A stretch of DNA of 64,000 nt, taken from contig NC_037257.1 in NCBI RefSeq assembly GCF_000002425.4, positions 7,794,533 to 7,858,532 of the forward strand, given 5' to 3'. The notes beneath the pieces were generated by a model. It did no database searches. It was given only the letters and a program-made list of their open reading frames with translations, and had not been told where the DNA came from. The first letter of the stretch is position 1, and each line of letters begins with the position of its first letter. This document shows, piece after piece, positions 10,975 through 23,123 of this stretch. Both the position numbers and the translations under genes were made by a program. This DNA comes from Physcomitrium patens (taxonomy: Eukaryota; Streptophyta; Bryopsida; Funariales; Funariaceae).

Positions 10975-13560
10975 ATGTTAAGCACAATATAGAGATTCCA
11001 TTCTCACATCATCGCGAGGGTTTCTGATTATCCTGTAAAAGAAACAGTTACTTCATGTACATTGCAGACGAGGAGATGAGTAGCGTTTGCTGTAACCAAA
11101 TCGCAGAGAGGACGAGTTTGCATCAACGTAGAATCTTTTTCCTTGAATGCGAAATGGTTTGATCCCCACAGCATTGCTGCAGTGAACATATTTTGTATTA
11201 GTTTCATAGGTGATTAGTTGAACATATTCATTGTGCCAGTCGTGCGAGACTTCCGCTGGAGTATACTCTAGAAGATTTTAACAGATTTTCGTGCTGTAGC
11301 AATTCCTCGGCAGGCTAGGTTAATGGACTTGTAGTACAAAGATCACACACTCTTGCGTTCTCAAGAACAGGCCAGAGAGTAGGAGACATGTACAACGAGT
11401 TCCAAATGTGATCCTTTCATTTGGTGGGAATGCTGTTGTGATCATAGTGCCGTTGTATCAATGTATCTCACTACCACTACATCAGCAATCAAGCAGGACC
11501 TTATGAGCTTGTACTGGTTCGGAAAGAGATGGGAATTGCTTTGCTCCATAAATTCTCAGACAGAACGACCTATGGTAATCGTAATCTTGAACAACAGTGA
11601 CAAGTGAATATCGAAAGAAAGCTTTACCAAGATTCTGCTTCTTATGTTTATATCCTTGTGCGGAGTCCACCAGAAATGTAGATGAGTCTGATTTTTAGGT
11701 TCTCACAATTTCTAATGATAGGCACTGCCTTGATCTCATTCGCTGGAGTTAATCTTTATAGAAACTAACTGGCAATACCTCTTATTCGTTTCGGAAACCA
11801 GTGCAAGGTTGTCAATCATAAGGAAAACTGTTCAACCAATCAGCGAACGACGGGTAAACCTTCTGCACGAAAAGTTGTGCATTGTGATTTCGCAATTTCT
11901 TAAAATGGTGACAGAAATCTGTCAGGTTCAAGTTGTATGCTGAATGAAGTCTGAGGAAGATGGTTGAAAAATGCTGCAAATAAGAACAAACGTATATTCC
12001 TTCGTCAAAAATGAAGATGCTTATTATAACATTAAGAATCCTATGGTGAGGACACAGCTAGTGACAATTTCGTGATGAAGAAGCAGCAGCTGAGCAACTG
12101 TAATCAACTACAATATCCGAAAATCAAGTTGGAATGCAGGGCAAACTTGCACACTGCCGGAATTGCTGACAAGCTGAGGTACTTGATAAGCATGGTGGCT
12201 TCATGACCATGTCATTGAGACGTGGAGACATATCTGTTCTTCTGCAAAGCGCACGAAATACTAGAATATCCCTATCCAACGTGACTTATGAGCAAAAGTA
12301 CCAAGTGTGTGATACTATATATGTATCATCTTAATATTACATCTACTAGTCTGTATGCATGGAACAATGACGGCTATGTTGTGCGACTAGTAGAATGGAT
12401 GACTATTAATGCTGACCAAATACGCCGCCAAACCGGATTTGAAGTATGAAAGCCTGGCTTAGACAAGATTTTTCTGTGTGAATCAGAATTCGAGAACTAA
12501 TCATACAATAGTTTTTAAACACAACATAAAATTAATGGACAAATCAAATGGTATCAAGAACTCGACTATGCAAAGAGTCTACGTGCTAATATTGACTCGA
12601 GTCTCGCAATTACAAGTCAGGCACCATCGATAGGCAGGGAAAGATGATAATAGTAGGATGGAGAATAATCGATCTAGCATGTATTTTCCACAGGTAATGA
12701 TGAGTATTGTGTCAAGAAGAACATTGTGCGAAAATCTTTCGGGAAGAAGGATAGTAGCACTCGCTCAGTGTTTACTAATGACCGGCGCATTGCTTGAGGA
12801 AGTCCTCATCAGATATAAACAGTAATAAAATTAACCCTGAAATGAGGAAGTGATACAATCATCCTTCATTTTGCTTACACAACAGCACATTCGCAACTTC
12901 TTCCAATTAAGGTACGACCGAGCCATTGTACGAATATCTCAGCAGTCTACTGTTCCTCACCGATGTCGGTTGGAATTTTCACTGAACCCAGGCAGGATCA
13001 TTAGATGATATTATACGATGTGTTAAATTTGTGGTATGGAAAACAACTTGTGGTCAGGACGAACATCTGTGCCGGAATTACACATGTTTCTCATAATGGC
13101 ACACGAATTAAGAGGAGAAGACGTTTCAATTCCAACGGTAGTCTTTCAGACGACAAACAATAGTGTGAAGTTAACATTATCGGACCACAGTTTATTTCAG
13201 GTGACCAACAACTAGTTCTCACGCCAAAATGCTCCGCTGAGATGTAGCAATCCTTTCCAAGTCTGCTACAAGTTTCATGATCTCAACATGCTCAATATGA
13301 TGATTCTTGCGATCCAATAGATTCATTGGAAGCAGAAAAAAATTATATTACAGAGGTCTCCACTGAGGCTAAGAGACAGATCCTTGTCCGGGGTACACCT
13401 TACTTAAATACAGCCTCACACTCAAGCTTGCACAAAGAAAAAACAGGCTAGCCAAAGACGTCAAACAAAACATAAACTTTCCTGACGAAGGAGGTATTCC
13501 TGAAATGCATGTCAACCAAGATCATTCGTGTACAGCAGCAGCTACGGACAGTTTCACGTC
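10975..13560. other. Convergent intergenic region of the gene island
   Basis: About 2.6 kb of moderate GC between two convergent genes; it should contain both 3' untranslated regions. Only short accidental frames (for example 11482-11670 on the minus strand). No TE similarity, tRNA or other feature recognised. Confidence 0.5.
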
Positions 13561-14337
13561 TCAGTAAACACGGGTGTCCTGCTGCATGAGATTCTTAAAC
13601 TCGGAGAAATCCACAAGCTCGTCACCATTTTTGTCGACATTGTTTATCATCGTTCGGCAATCCTCCTCAGTGAGGACTTCACCCAATTCGGAAAGAACTC
13701 TGTACAGTTCTGTGGCAGAAATGAAACCATCCTTGTTAAGGTCAAAGACGTCGAAAGCAGCTTCCATTGTTTTGTGGGCGCTCTCTTCATCACATGTTGC
13801 CTCCTGAGTCATTTTGTTAAGCTTCGCAAACTCATCCAAGTCGATAAAGCCGTCGCTATCGCAGTCCACCTCACGCACCATCGCCGCCAGCTCTTCGTCA
13901 GTAGAGCTAATACCAAGCACTCTCAACACCTGACCAAGCTCAGTCGCAGATATCTTCCCATCGCCGTTCTTGTCGAAGTATTTAAAAACCTCTGTCAGCT
14001 CTTTACAATGCTCCACGGGAGTTTGCGGACCACTTCTCTGGCGCATTGATTTAAAACTGAACAACTTCCCAGAACTCTGCCTAGTGGGCATAGAAAGACC
14101 AGAAAACGACGACGACTTCCGCAGTTTGTCTAGTGGTCCAGAGAATGAAGACGACTTCTTGTGCTTCTTCTCCATTGAAGAGGCCGGGGAAGTAGTGGCA
14201 AACGACATAGACCCCGATGACGTCGACGACAACGAAGACATCGACTCTACATTGACAGGGCCCTGACGAGGGGAGGGTGGAGCGCCTTGCGCCTCAAGCT
14301 GTGACTTCTTGCTCTTGGAGAAGAAAGGGACCTTCAT
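13561..14337 (-). CDS. Calmodulin-like protein with four EF-hands
   Basis: Complete intronless 258-residue frame. Residues 1-110 are a basic, Ser-rich extension with two KSSSFSG repeats (61-67 and 74-80), possible kinase sites. Residues 111-258 are a calmodulin-type domain with four EF-hand loops: 122-133 (DKNGDGKISATE), 158-169 (DCDSDGFIDLDE), 199-210 (DLNKDGFISATE) and 235-246 (DKNGDELVDFSE). Loops 1-3 have canonical ligands; loop 4 has Glu instead of Gly at position 6, which usually alters loop geometry. Known role of the family: calcium sensors that bind target proteins on calcium elevation. No myristoylation site (MKV start) or membrane segment. The ATG at 14335-14337 gives the full extension; nothing upstream continues the frame. 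Function inferred from the family; the partner is unknown. Confidence 0.93.
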   Translation of the reverse strand: MKVPFFSKSKKSQLEAQGAPPSPRQGPVNVESMSSLSSTSSGSMSFATTSPASSMEKKHKKSSSFSGPLDKLRKSSSFSGLSMPTRQSSGKLFSFKSMRQRSGPQTPVEHCKELTEVFKYFDKNGDGKISATELGQVLRVLGISSTDEELAAMVREVDCDSDGFIDLDEFAKLNKMTQEATCDEESAHKTMEAAFDVFDLNKDGFISATELYRVLSELGEVLTEEDCRTMINNVDKNGDELVDFSEFKNLMQQDTRVY

Positions 14338-16560
14338 CTTGCTAGTCTTGGAGGCACAGAACTGTGAAGCACTCTAAGCAAGAGTGATCGCAGAAGACAA
14401 TCTCGAATTAAACATGAACAACGTGATGGTCAATCTCCGATTCCACTACCCCGCTACCTCCAGCGTCAAGAACAGCAAAATTTCTCCCTCATGCCGAATG
14501 GTCACCTGAGAAACACAAGAAACAGCGCCGACGCGTACCCGCATCAAGCACTTCGATGGAGAAGTAAGCCTCTCGGCGATTCAGGTCCTGCACAAGGACG
14601 ACAACAAACCTCTCGTGAAAGCTCTTCACAAGCCGGATGCACTCAATCACACAATATCCGAAGCCTGCAACCTCCTGCTCTACTTAACGGGGATAAGCGC
14701 GGACAGGCGGGGCTAAATTTACGTACGCATCCGTAGCCGTTTCGCTGCTTGTCTGGTAAAGCGACAGAAGGAAAACAACACTGCCTCTCCTCTGGGAGCT
14801 CACCATGGCTACAGGATCGTCGAGCTCTGCTCAAGCAGAATAGGCCCTCGCGCTTTCGCTGCAACTTCGTAGCGGCACGCCCCACACGACTCCCCGTACA
14901 AGTGACGGACACCGTGGCACTTGAACACCAGGGAATCATCCTACTCCGAGATTTCCCCACCACATCATCTTCAACAGGAGCTCATTTCCAGAGGCGGTGG
15001 ATGTGGGGTCACGACTGAATGGATTCTCATGGCTGGCGAGAGTTCCAGATCCCAGCAGGTCTACTCATCGATCCGAGAAGCTGCCGCGCTGCTTCCCACA
15101 TCGCGAAAATCCTTGAGAACGCCCAAAAATCAGGGAACACTAATCTCAATTTATGGGAACGAAAAGCTCGTTCCCAAGAAGGGGAGTTTCGTTGCAATTG
15201 CCTCTTCCTGCATTAACTTTGGTTTAAGATTGTGAAGTGAATTGACGAAAGTCCGAGAATTTCTCGCCAAGTGATTTGCTTGAGATGACTGGTTCAGATC
15301 TCGCCGCGGTAATCATTCATCTCTTCATCCACCCGTTCAAAATTAATCGGAGGTGCGTCACAGCTGGATATTTTTTTTTCTCTTCGTCGTTCTAATGTTT
15401 GAAACTGGCCATGGAGTTTCTACATAAAAAATACATTTTAACTTTCCAGACTGCCTGCATTTTCATTTCTTTACCTTAACGCTATTGTTGTGCAATTTTT
15501 AGGGGAAGGGGGGATTGAACGGGAATGTAATTGTGTTTGGTGAATACACACTTTTTATTTTACTTTTTCGGAACATCTCTTTGCAACAGTCTAAAGTTGT
15601 GTATTCATATCTTTTACACTTATTCATAGTTCCAATGTTTCAGAAACGACACTGGTGGTTATATAGATGCATCAAAATGATTGCAACTTTTCAAGAAGAT
15701 CGTTAGTTTGTTATTGTTATTTGAGATTATTACTTTTCTCTTTTATTTTGTTGCAATTTTTTGTGAGATGATATTTGAATTTTTTATTACTGTAAAATAA
15801 ATAAATAACTGCAATAGCACATCAGAGTGATATATATGAATTTTGTGCAACACAAACCAGAATAACTGAATGTCACTACAATAGTTTCGTTTCGTCTACT
15901 ATAACAAGAATGCGATTTTTTAAAACTATTCATAGTTAGTGGATTATAAACGAGAGTGTGTGTGCGTGTGCGCGTGAGTGTCGACACAAATAACCATATT
16001 TAGCATGTTGGAATCTTGTTTAAAATTTGTTGAGTGTTTAAATGAGAGATATAACGATAACTTGGATCCCCAAAACCAGGTGTTCATTCAGTCTGTTTGG
16101 AAATGGTGGATTTGATTTCATACTAACCTCACACATCAGACATAATATAGTCTAAGTGATCCAGTGACATACAACATAAAAACACAAGGATGCTATGAAC
16201 CAGTTATTTCTACAGTTTATTTAAGGCCAACCAATGAAATTTAGAAAAATAGTCCAATCGTGTGTACATACAGCTGTTATACGGCCGAACATGGATATAA
16301 ATAATAGCAACGGGAAATATTCAAACGCAAAATTTTGAGAAAGTCAAAAAAAAAAAAATTCAACAAAAACTAATCAGAATGATTTTTATTTATTTTTATT
16401 TCAATTCCTTACGTAGTCCCAAAATCATTGACCGTGTATACCAACAACTATTCCTTCAAAAACTCTCCATACATACATACATACAAGACTTATTCAAATA
16501 AATACCAAAACGATTACATTAGTTTTTAATAAGTTAATCAAAGCAACGAAACAAGGCTTT
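14338..16560. other. 5' flank of the EF-hand gene and intergenic DNA
   Basis: 14338-15250 is GC-rich with overlapping short frames on both strands (60-106 codons) and no recognisable domain; it probably includes the promoter and 5' leader of the EF-hand gene. 15250-16560 becomes AT-rich and holds a GT/GC-alternating stretch near 15955-15975 and a (CATA)n run near 16469-16486. No gene recognised. Confidence 0.45.
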
Positions 16561-17096
16561 ATTTGATCGTACCGAAGTATATACTCCGTAATCTACATTT
16601 CTTAAAAGGTACAGTCCTATGCTGGAAAAAGTCGATAAAAATAATTTCTGCTTTCGTGGGGAAAGAACCTTCCGCGAAGGTTACAGACGAAGACTGCGAT
16701 TTCGATGAAGGTTCTCCTAACGGCAAAGTGGACAGAGTGTTTCGAGGAAGCTGCTCAGACGGGGTCCAGGGGAATGGGGAGAATGAGGGGGATAATGGAG
16801 CGACACCGTGATTCTGCTATTCACAGCCGAGTTGGTGTGGGAACACATGCAGGAGTGAATCAAGGACGCCAAAAAAAAGACGCTTCCCAGCTGGACTCCC
16901 CTTGTCGTCTTCCTCCCCATATCCCTCTTGCCTTTTTTATAACCACATACTCCACTATTTATAGCTTTCGGGGAAAGGCATGTTCCGATCCGGCAGATTC
17001 CTGTCCCACGGGTCCCTCCTTCAACGAGACTTCGTAGAACCCAAGGGCCACCCACCAGGTCGTTTTGGGATCGATCCCTTCCGGTCTAATAAATCT
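16561..17096. other. GC-richer segment, no gene recognised
   Basis: Overlapping open frames on both strands (16705-17037 +, 16717-17055 -) show no domain, and their overlap means at most one could be real. If the candidate exon at 17097-17326 is genuine this would be its 3' flank. Confidence 0.3.
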
Positions 17097-17326
17097 CACC
17101 GAGTTCGGAGTTCCACGACGAGCGCGTCTTCTTCAGTGAACCCAGGGTGAGAAATTTGCAACAGTACTCGAACAGGTCCGTCGAGTAAGCAACTCGATTG
17201 GTAAGAAACGGCAAAAGGAAGAACAGGCAACTCCATCATGAGCAATTCAAAGAGATCGACGTTGGTGAGAAGGCGATCCAGGTCGACTGGTGGGATCTCT
17301 GCTTCTTCAACTGGCCACTGCTTCAA
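17097..17326 (-). other. Candidate coding exon or gene fragment, unrecognised
   Basis: A minus-strand frame of about 70 codons (WPVEEAEIPPVDLDRLL, then LLMMELPVLPFAV and GFTEEDALVVELRTR) with balanced, coding-like codon choice, ending in TGA at its lower coordinate. Upstream in the same strand there is a possible acceptor (TTGCTTGAAGCAG before TGGCC, about 17310) but no start codon, so it would be a terminal exon or a fragment. Not matched to any family; it may be chance. Confidence 0.22.
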
Positions 17327-17649
17327 GCAAAAATTTCAACCCTAAACAATTTCAAGCCTAAACTTCAAGCGAAAGCCTAATTTTCAAGCCTAAGCAAAAA
17401 AATTCAACCCATGCACACCAATTCTACAAAACACTCTATACAAACAACCCCATGGTTGAAGACAACCAACACAATTGCAATAGATGCTTGAGGAAATATT
17501 CCAATCCGCATCATGAGCAAATAAAACTGAGACCTCACAACATTAGTCATTATAGTAGAAGTCCACTAAGCAACAAAAGATCTACCAAAATAGAAGGCAA
17601 TGATGTCATGTAGTAACTAGACTATATGGTGAAAAATAAAAATAAAATG

Positions 17650-17766
17650 GATGTTATTACATAAGAGCCTAATATAAAGAAAGATGTAGAAAAACATATT
17701 TAGTCTTAATGTTGTCTTCTGTAGAAGGTGCTTCTATTTACTTTGTAGAGGCATAAATAAGTCAAA
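17650..17766 (+). repeat. Repeat R, copy 2, first part
   Basis: Matches copy 1 (about 7340-7430 in reverse) and copy 3 (about 51710-51770), for example TTAGTCTTAAT and the ACTTTGTAGAGGCATAAAT stretch. It is cut at TCAAA by element A and resumes at 24140. 17327-17649, between the island and this repeat, holds nothing recognised. Confidence 0.65.
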
Positions 17767-18318
17767 TGTCACGGCCATAATCATGTAAGCTAATAATTAC
17801 ATATAGAAATAGGTAGAAGTAAGTAAAAGTAGATAAAAGTAAATTAATTCTATAATATTTAATATAGAAGCTTCCTAGAAACTTCTTAGACGCTGCTTTG
17901 ACTTCATAGGTGTCTTTAATTGACTTTTTGGATTAGAAACGTGGTCAACAAGTTGGCCATGTGCCACACATGTTGTTAGCTTGAAGATCAAGCTAACTAT
18001 GTGACCCACACGTAGAAAAACTTGCCTTGTAAGTCAAGGCATGTGTCCTACAAAGTCAACACATATTGGAGGTCCTATAGAACGTCGCCACGTAGCCCCT
18101 AGTTAGATAGTATATATAGAAACAAGAGTGAAGGCTTCTTCACTCTTGTCAACTCCTTTCTTGCTTCTAGTCTAGGTTCAAGAGTCTTTAGTTTCTTGTC
18201 TTGTGGCAATAGCCATTCCAGTTTCCTTTTAATATACCTACTTGTTTATATTTTGACTTATTATATCGAGATAGCCTTTTGGTGTATATTTTCCCTCATC
18301 GAGTCTTTGTCCTTGACA
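17767..18318 (+). repeat. 5' LTR of element A
   Basis: 552 bp. The outer half carries short perfect inverted repeats: 17975-17997 (10-bp arms, 3-base loop), 18023-18041 (7-bp arms) and 18122-18149 (12-bp arms, loop GCTT). The last lies directly after the TATA-like run at about 18110-18117. At offsets 84 and 130 it has C and C, like the 5' LTRs of B and C, while all three 3' LTRs have G and A or G. Confidence 0.95.
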
Positions 18319-18341
18319 GATTGACAAGAGAACACTTACAA

Positions 18342-18350
18342 TATCAGAGC
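18342..18350 (+). promoter_or_regulatory. Primer-binding-site-like motif
   Basis: TATCAGAGC matches nine of the twelve bases of the usual plant initiator-Met tRNA primer site (TGGTATCAGAGC); the three outer bases are CAA instead of TGG. It lies 23 bases after the LTR end, whereas gypsy PBSs normally start within a few bases. Same spacing in B and C, so this is a property of the family. Confidence 0.55.
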
Positions 18351-18530
18351 TTTGTTTTTTCTTGAGTAAGAGTGGATTATCCCTTTCTCTTGACAAGACA
18401 TAAGCGTATTAGAAGTTTGCGGATTACCCACTTCTAAACTGATATTGTTCTTAGTATCTTCTTTGTTATCAAGTCTTTCTTTTCTTTTGTCTTGAGCAAT
18501 ATCAAACAAATTTTTCTTCTTAGTGTCATT

Positions 18531-19535
18531 ATGGCAGAGCTTGTTGAAATGAAGAGTGCAATGACACAAATGCAAGAACAAATGAGGGAGTTAATGCTTG
18601 CGATGCATCAACTCAATTCACCAACACATGAAAGAACAAAAATAGCAGAAAGTGGAGATATAGAGATGATCGGAGCTGCTTCAACATCTACAACAAATCA
18701 CGTTCCTTCTCCAATTGTACAACACCCTATAAGCACTAGAGAACCAAGAATTGCCTTACCTGAGAAATTTGATGGTACGAGATCAAAGTTTCGAGGGTTC
18801 ATCAATCAAGTACAATTGGCAATTGAACTTCAACCGCAAAGCTATCCAACTCCAAGATCACAAGTCAGGTTTATTGGCACTCTACTTTCTGGTTCTGCAT
18901 TATCATAGTTTTTGTCTTTTCTTGAACAACGAAATCCAATATTGGACAATTTGGAAGCTTTTTTGGCGGAGTTTCGATCTATGTATGGTGAACACGATGC
19001 AACTCGTGTTGCAAGAAATAAGATCCGAATTCTGCGACAAAGAAATCGCTCAGTAACAGTATATGCTTCACAATTTCGACAACTTGCAATTGACATCAAG
19101 TGGGATGATGCTGCACTCATCAGTCAATTTCTTTATGGATTGCAATACGAAGTAAAGAAATTAAAGCTCAACTTACCTGATCCTCAAACTTTGAGTCAAG
19201 CAATCGATTTTGCGGTAAAATGTGATAATCGACTTTTTGAATTTCGATCTGAGAATCATTCACGGGAACCTCAACGTTATTACTCAATGGCAACATCAAC
19301 ATCTTTGCCAAACGTACATTCGGAAGTAGAAGACATGCAAATTGACGCGGTACGTTTTAAACCTCTAACTGAGCAAGAAAAGATTCGTCGTCGTCAAGAA
19401 GGATTATGTTTATATTGCAGAGAACCTAAGCACACTGCTCAACATTGTCCAAAGAAACGACGCAACTATAAAATGAGGGGTACGACGGTCAAAGAAGACA
19501 ACATGTTGGAAAACGGATTCGTCCAGCTACAATAG
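18531..19535 (+). pseudogene. gag of element A with internal amber
   Basis: 334 codons from the ATG at 18531 (an upstream TTG in the same frame is not needed). N-terminal heptad-like helix (residues about 1-30), retrotransposon-gag core, and a CCHC zinc knuckle (CLYCREPKHTAQHCPK) near the C terminus for RNA packaging. A TAG at 18906-18908 replaces the conserved Trp after GSALS; the same TAG is in B and C, while the older copy at the window start has Trp. Ends in TAG at 19533-19535, overlapping pol by 64 bases in the -1 frame. Confidence 0.9.
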
Positions 19536-22500
19536 GGACCGTGTAGCTGGAACCTTGTACAATTCCTAATGAAGGTCCTATCCTCTCCTCAGAACCCTCT
19601 CCTTGTTTTATAATAGACTTATATTTAGGACCTAAGAATTACAAAGCCTCTGCTTTATTAGATTTGGGAGCCTCAGCATGTTTTTTAGATGAACAATTCA
19701 TTAAAAGTCGTAAAATACCCTTTGTACAGAAACCTAAACCAGTACATGTAGAAGTCATAGATGGTCGTCCCTTATCTTCTGGAGATGTCACTCATGAAAC
19801 TCATCCTATAAAAGTAACAATAGACGGTCATGATAGCTACATAGCTTTTAACATAATTAAATCCCCGTCCAATCCAGTTATTTTAGGTTTATCCTGGCTA
19901 GAAAAATATAACCCTCGAATAGATTGGAATTCGCGTAAACTTGACTTTTCCAAAAGCGTTATTAATAGTTCTACGAACCAAGTAAAAAATTATAAGTCTA
20001 GTACAGTAAAACTCGTACTGATAGGTGCAAAAGCATTTATACACGCAGCAAAAGAAGGATCAATTTTTGCTATTTATGCTGCACCTATTTCTGAAAACGT
20101 AAAGACTTCAAGTGGCATTCCAAGTCAATATCAGGAGTATCAAGACGTTTTTGAGAAAAAGAATGCAGATATTCTTCCTGAGCATCGTCCATATGATTGT
20201 TCAATCGACCTCAAGGAAAGAACTCAGCCACCATTTGGACCAATTTACAGTTTATCGCAAGATGAGATGGCTGAACTCAAGACATATATTGACGAGAATT
20301 TAGCGAAGAATTTCATACGCCATTCAAAATCTCCAGCAAGAGCTCCAATTCTATTCGTAAAGAAAAAAGATGGATCTTTACGAATGTGTGTTGATTATCG
20401 AGGACTCAACAAGATCACAATCAAGAACAGGTATCCATTACCTTTGATATCAGGACTCCTTGACCAGTTGAATCAAGCTAAGATCTATACAAAAATAGAT
20501 CTAAGAGGAGCATATAATCTAGTACGGATCAAAGAAGGAGATGAATAGAAGACTGCATTTCGAACCAGGTATGGACATTTCGAATATAATGTCATGCCCT
20601 TTGGACTCATGAATGCACCAACTGCTTTTCAACATCTCATGAATGATGTATTTCGTGAATTCTTAGACAATTTTATCGTCTACTATGTTGACGATATCTT
20701 GATCTATTCCAAGAACGTCGAAGAACATGAAATACATGTTCGTCAAGTATTACAAAAACTTAGAGATGCAGGATTGTACGCCAAGATGGAAAAGTGTGTA
20801 TTTCACACTACTCAAGTTGACTTTTTAGGATACATCATTTCAAATGATGGTCTCATGATGGATTCTAAGAAAGTCCAAACAATCGTGGATTGGAAGATTC
20901 CAAGGACGGTAAGAGATGTCCAATGTTTCTTGAGATTTGTCAATTACTATCGGATCTTCATCAAAGATTTCTCACGAGTTGCAGCTCCACTTACACGCTT
21001 GACTAGTAAAGATAAATTTCAATGGAATCAAGAAGCGGAAGTAGCATTTGAAGCCTTGAAGACATCGTTTGTCTCTGCACCAGTCTTATATCGTGTTGAC
21101 TTTTCCAAGGCATTTTTTATGGAAACAGATGCATCAGATTTTGCCTTGGGTGCAGTTTTATCACAAATGGGAACAGATGACAAACTCCATCCGATAGCTT
21201 TTCATTCAAGAAAATTCTCAGCAGTCGAGATCAATTATGAGATCCACGATAAAGAACTTCTTGCGATCGTGGATTCCTTTCAAGAATGGCGTCATTATCT
21301 AGAAGGCGCTTCTAGTCCAGTCACTGTATATACAGATCACAAGAACCTCGAGTATTTCATGTCAGCACGCGTGTTGAATCGTCGTCAAGCTCGTTGGAGT
21401 ATGTCTTTGTCAAGATTCGAGTTCATTATCACTTATCGGCCAGGAAAACAACAAGGTTTGTCTGATGCCCTATCTAGACGTTCTTATTTTGCACCAAAAG
21501 AAGGAGATGCAGCTTTTGAGCAACAAAGAACGGTCCTCTTGAAACCGGAGCAATTTCATCTCCGAGCAATGAAATCAACATTGACTGTTGATTCAACTTT
21601 TCTCAAGCAAATCCAGTCCAGTATGTCCTCAGACCTTCTTGTTTATGATATCGAGAATAATTCTTCCAAGTCTCATGATCCTTCTAAGTTTGAATTCAAG
21701 AATAATCTATTATATTTTGAAGGACGCCTATATGTTCCAGAAGGAGAAGCACGTTTACGTGTTCTTCAAGCACGTCATGACTTTCCAGCAGCAGGGCACT
21801 TTGGATATAATAAGACTTTGGAACTCATATCAAGAGATTTTTGGTGGCCACAAATGTGGAAGTCAGTCAAAGACTTTGTACAATCATGTGATATTTGTTC
21901 AAGATCAAAAATTCCTCGTCATCGACCTTACGGACTTCTTCAGCCATTACCTATACCAGAACAACCATGGTCTTCTGTTTCTATGGATTTCATCACAGAT
22001 CTTCCAAGCTCAAGATCTTATCATTCTATATTTGTGATAGTAGATCGTTTCACCAAGATGGCACATTTTGTGCCATGTACAAAATCTATCACAGGTGAAG
22101 AAACAGCTAAGCTTTTCATTGATAATATCTATCGCTATCATGGATTACCTAAAGATATCATATCAGTTAGGGGAACTCAATTTGTGTCAAGATTTTGAAA
22201 GACCCTTTTCAAGATTTTAAAAGTGGACATAAAGCTATCTTCGGCTTTCCATCCTCAAACTGATGGACAAACAGAGCGCGTAAACCAAGTCTTGGAGCAA
22301 TATTTAAGGTGTACTATCAACTACCAACAAGATGATTGGACAACCCTTCTGCCATTGGCAGAGTTTGCTTATAATAATACGGTACATTCTTCCATGCAAC
22401 AAACACCTTTCTTTGCCAATTATGGCTATCATCCACGACTTGATACTTTTGATTTTTCAAAAGTTGATAATCTTGCAGCAAAAGATATGGCAAATCGGTT

Positions 22501-23029
22501 GTCAGAGTTACATGCAATAATGAAGACACAATTGAAGGAAGCTCAAGAACGACAAAAGATAAACGCAGATCTATATCGTAAAGAGCAACCACAAATCAAC
22601 GTGGGTGATAAGGTATGGCTACTTCGTCGCAATATCAAGACTACTCGACCTTGTGACAAGTTGGACTATCGTAGGCTTGGCCCCTTTTCTGTTTCTGAAC
22701 AGATCAACCCAGTTGCATATCGGTTACATCTACCGGAGTCAATGAAGATCCATCCTGTATTCCACGTATCTCTTCTTGAACCATATAAGACAGTGGATAT
22801 ACAAGGAAGAAGACAAATGCCACCGCCTCCTATAGAAGTAGATAATAATGAAGAATTTGAGGTAGAAGAGATATTAGACTCAAGGCGGCGCCGAAATAAG
22901 CTGGAATATCTTGTTCATTGGCGCGGATATGATATTAGTGAACGCACATGGGAGCCATCCAGGAATCTAGCAAATGCATCAGCTAAAGTCAAAGTTTTTC
23001 ATCAACGACATCCATCAAAACCAAGATGA
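19472..23029 (+). pseudogene. pol of element A (PR-RT-RH-IN-chromodomain), several stops
   Basis: 1186-codon frame, -1 relative to gag. Protease: active-site motif reads DLGAS at 19661, against DSG in older copies. [11 protein letters not shown], then YVDD at 20684-20695. RNase H: ETDASDFALGA and DHKNLEYF. Integrase: HX6H, then CDIC zinc finger; MDFITDLP with the first Asp; then SVRGTQF, where the second catalytic Asp is Val (22166-22168); TERVNQ with the Glu. Chromodomain: FEVEEILDSR, YLVHWRGYD, RTWEP. Stops: TAG 19544-19546 (CAG), TAG 20546-20548 (Trp), TGA 22196-22198 (Trp). Without its stops it would be a normal-length gypsy polyprotein. Domain calls are firm; activity is excluded. Confidence 0.95.
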
Positions 23030-23123
23030 AAATCTCTCCTATAAAAGAGACAAGATTGAGGCAAAATAACATTCAATTTCCTATCCTTGTTTGTAACTTC
23101 TTTGTATTTGTGACGCTAATTAG

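Noticed and set aside
14491..15235. Overlapping open frames of 65-106 codons on both strands upstream of the EF-hand gene
   Set aside because: They overlap one another, show no domain and look like open frames in GC-richer DNA; probably promoter and leader.
16705..17055. Open frames of 110 and 112 codons on opposite strands
   Set aside because: Mutually overlapping, with low-information Pro/Ser/His-rich translations and no motif.
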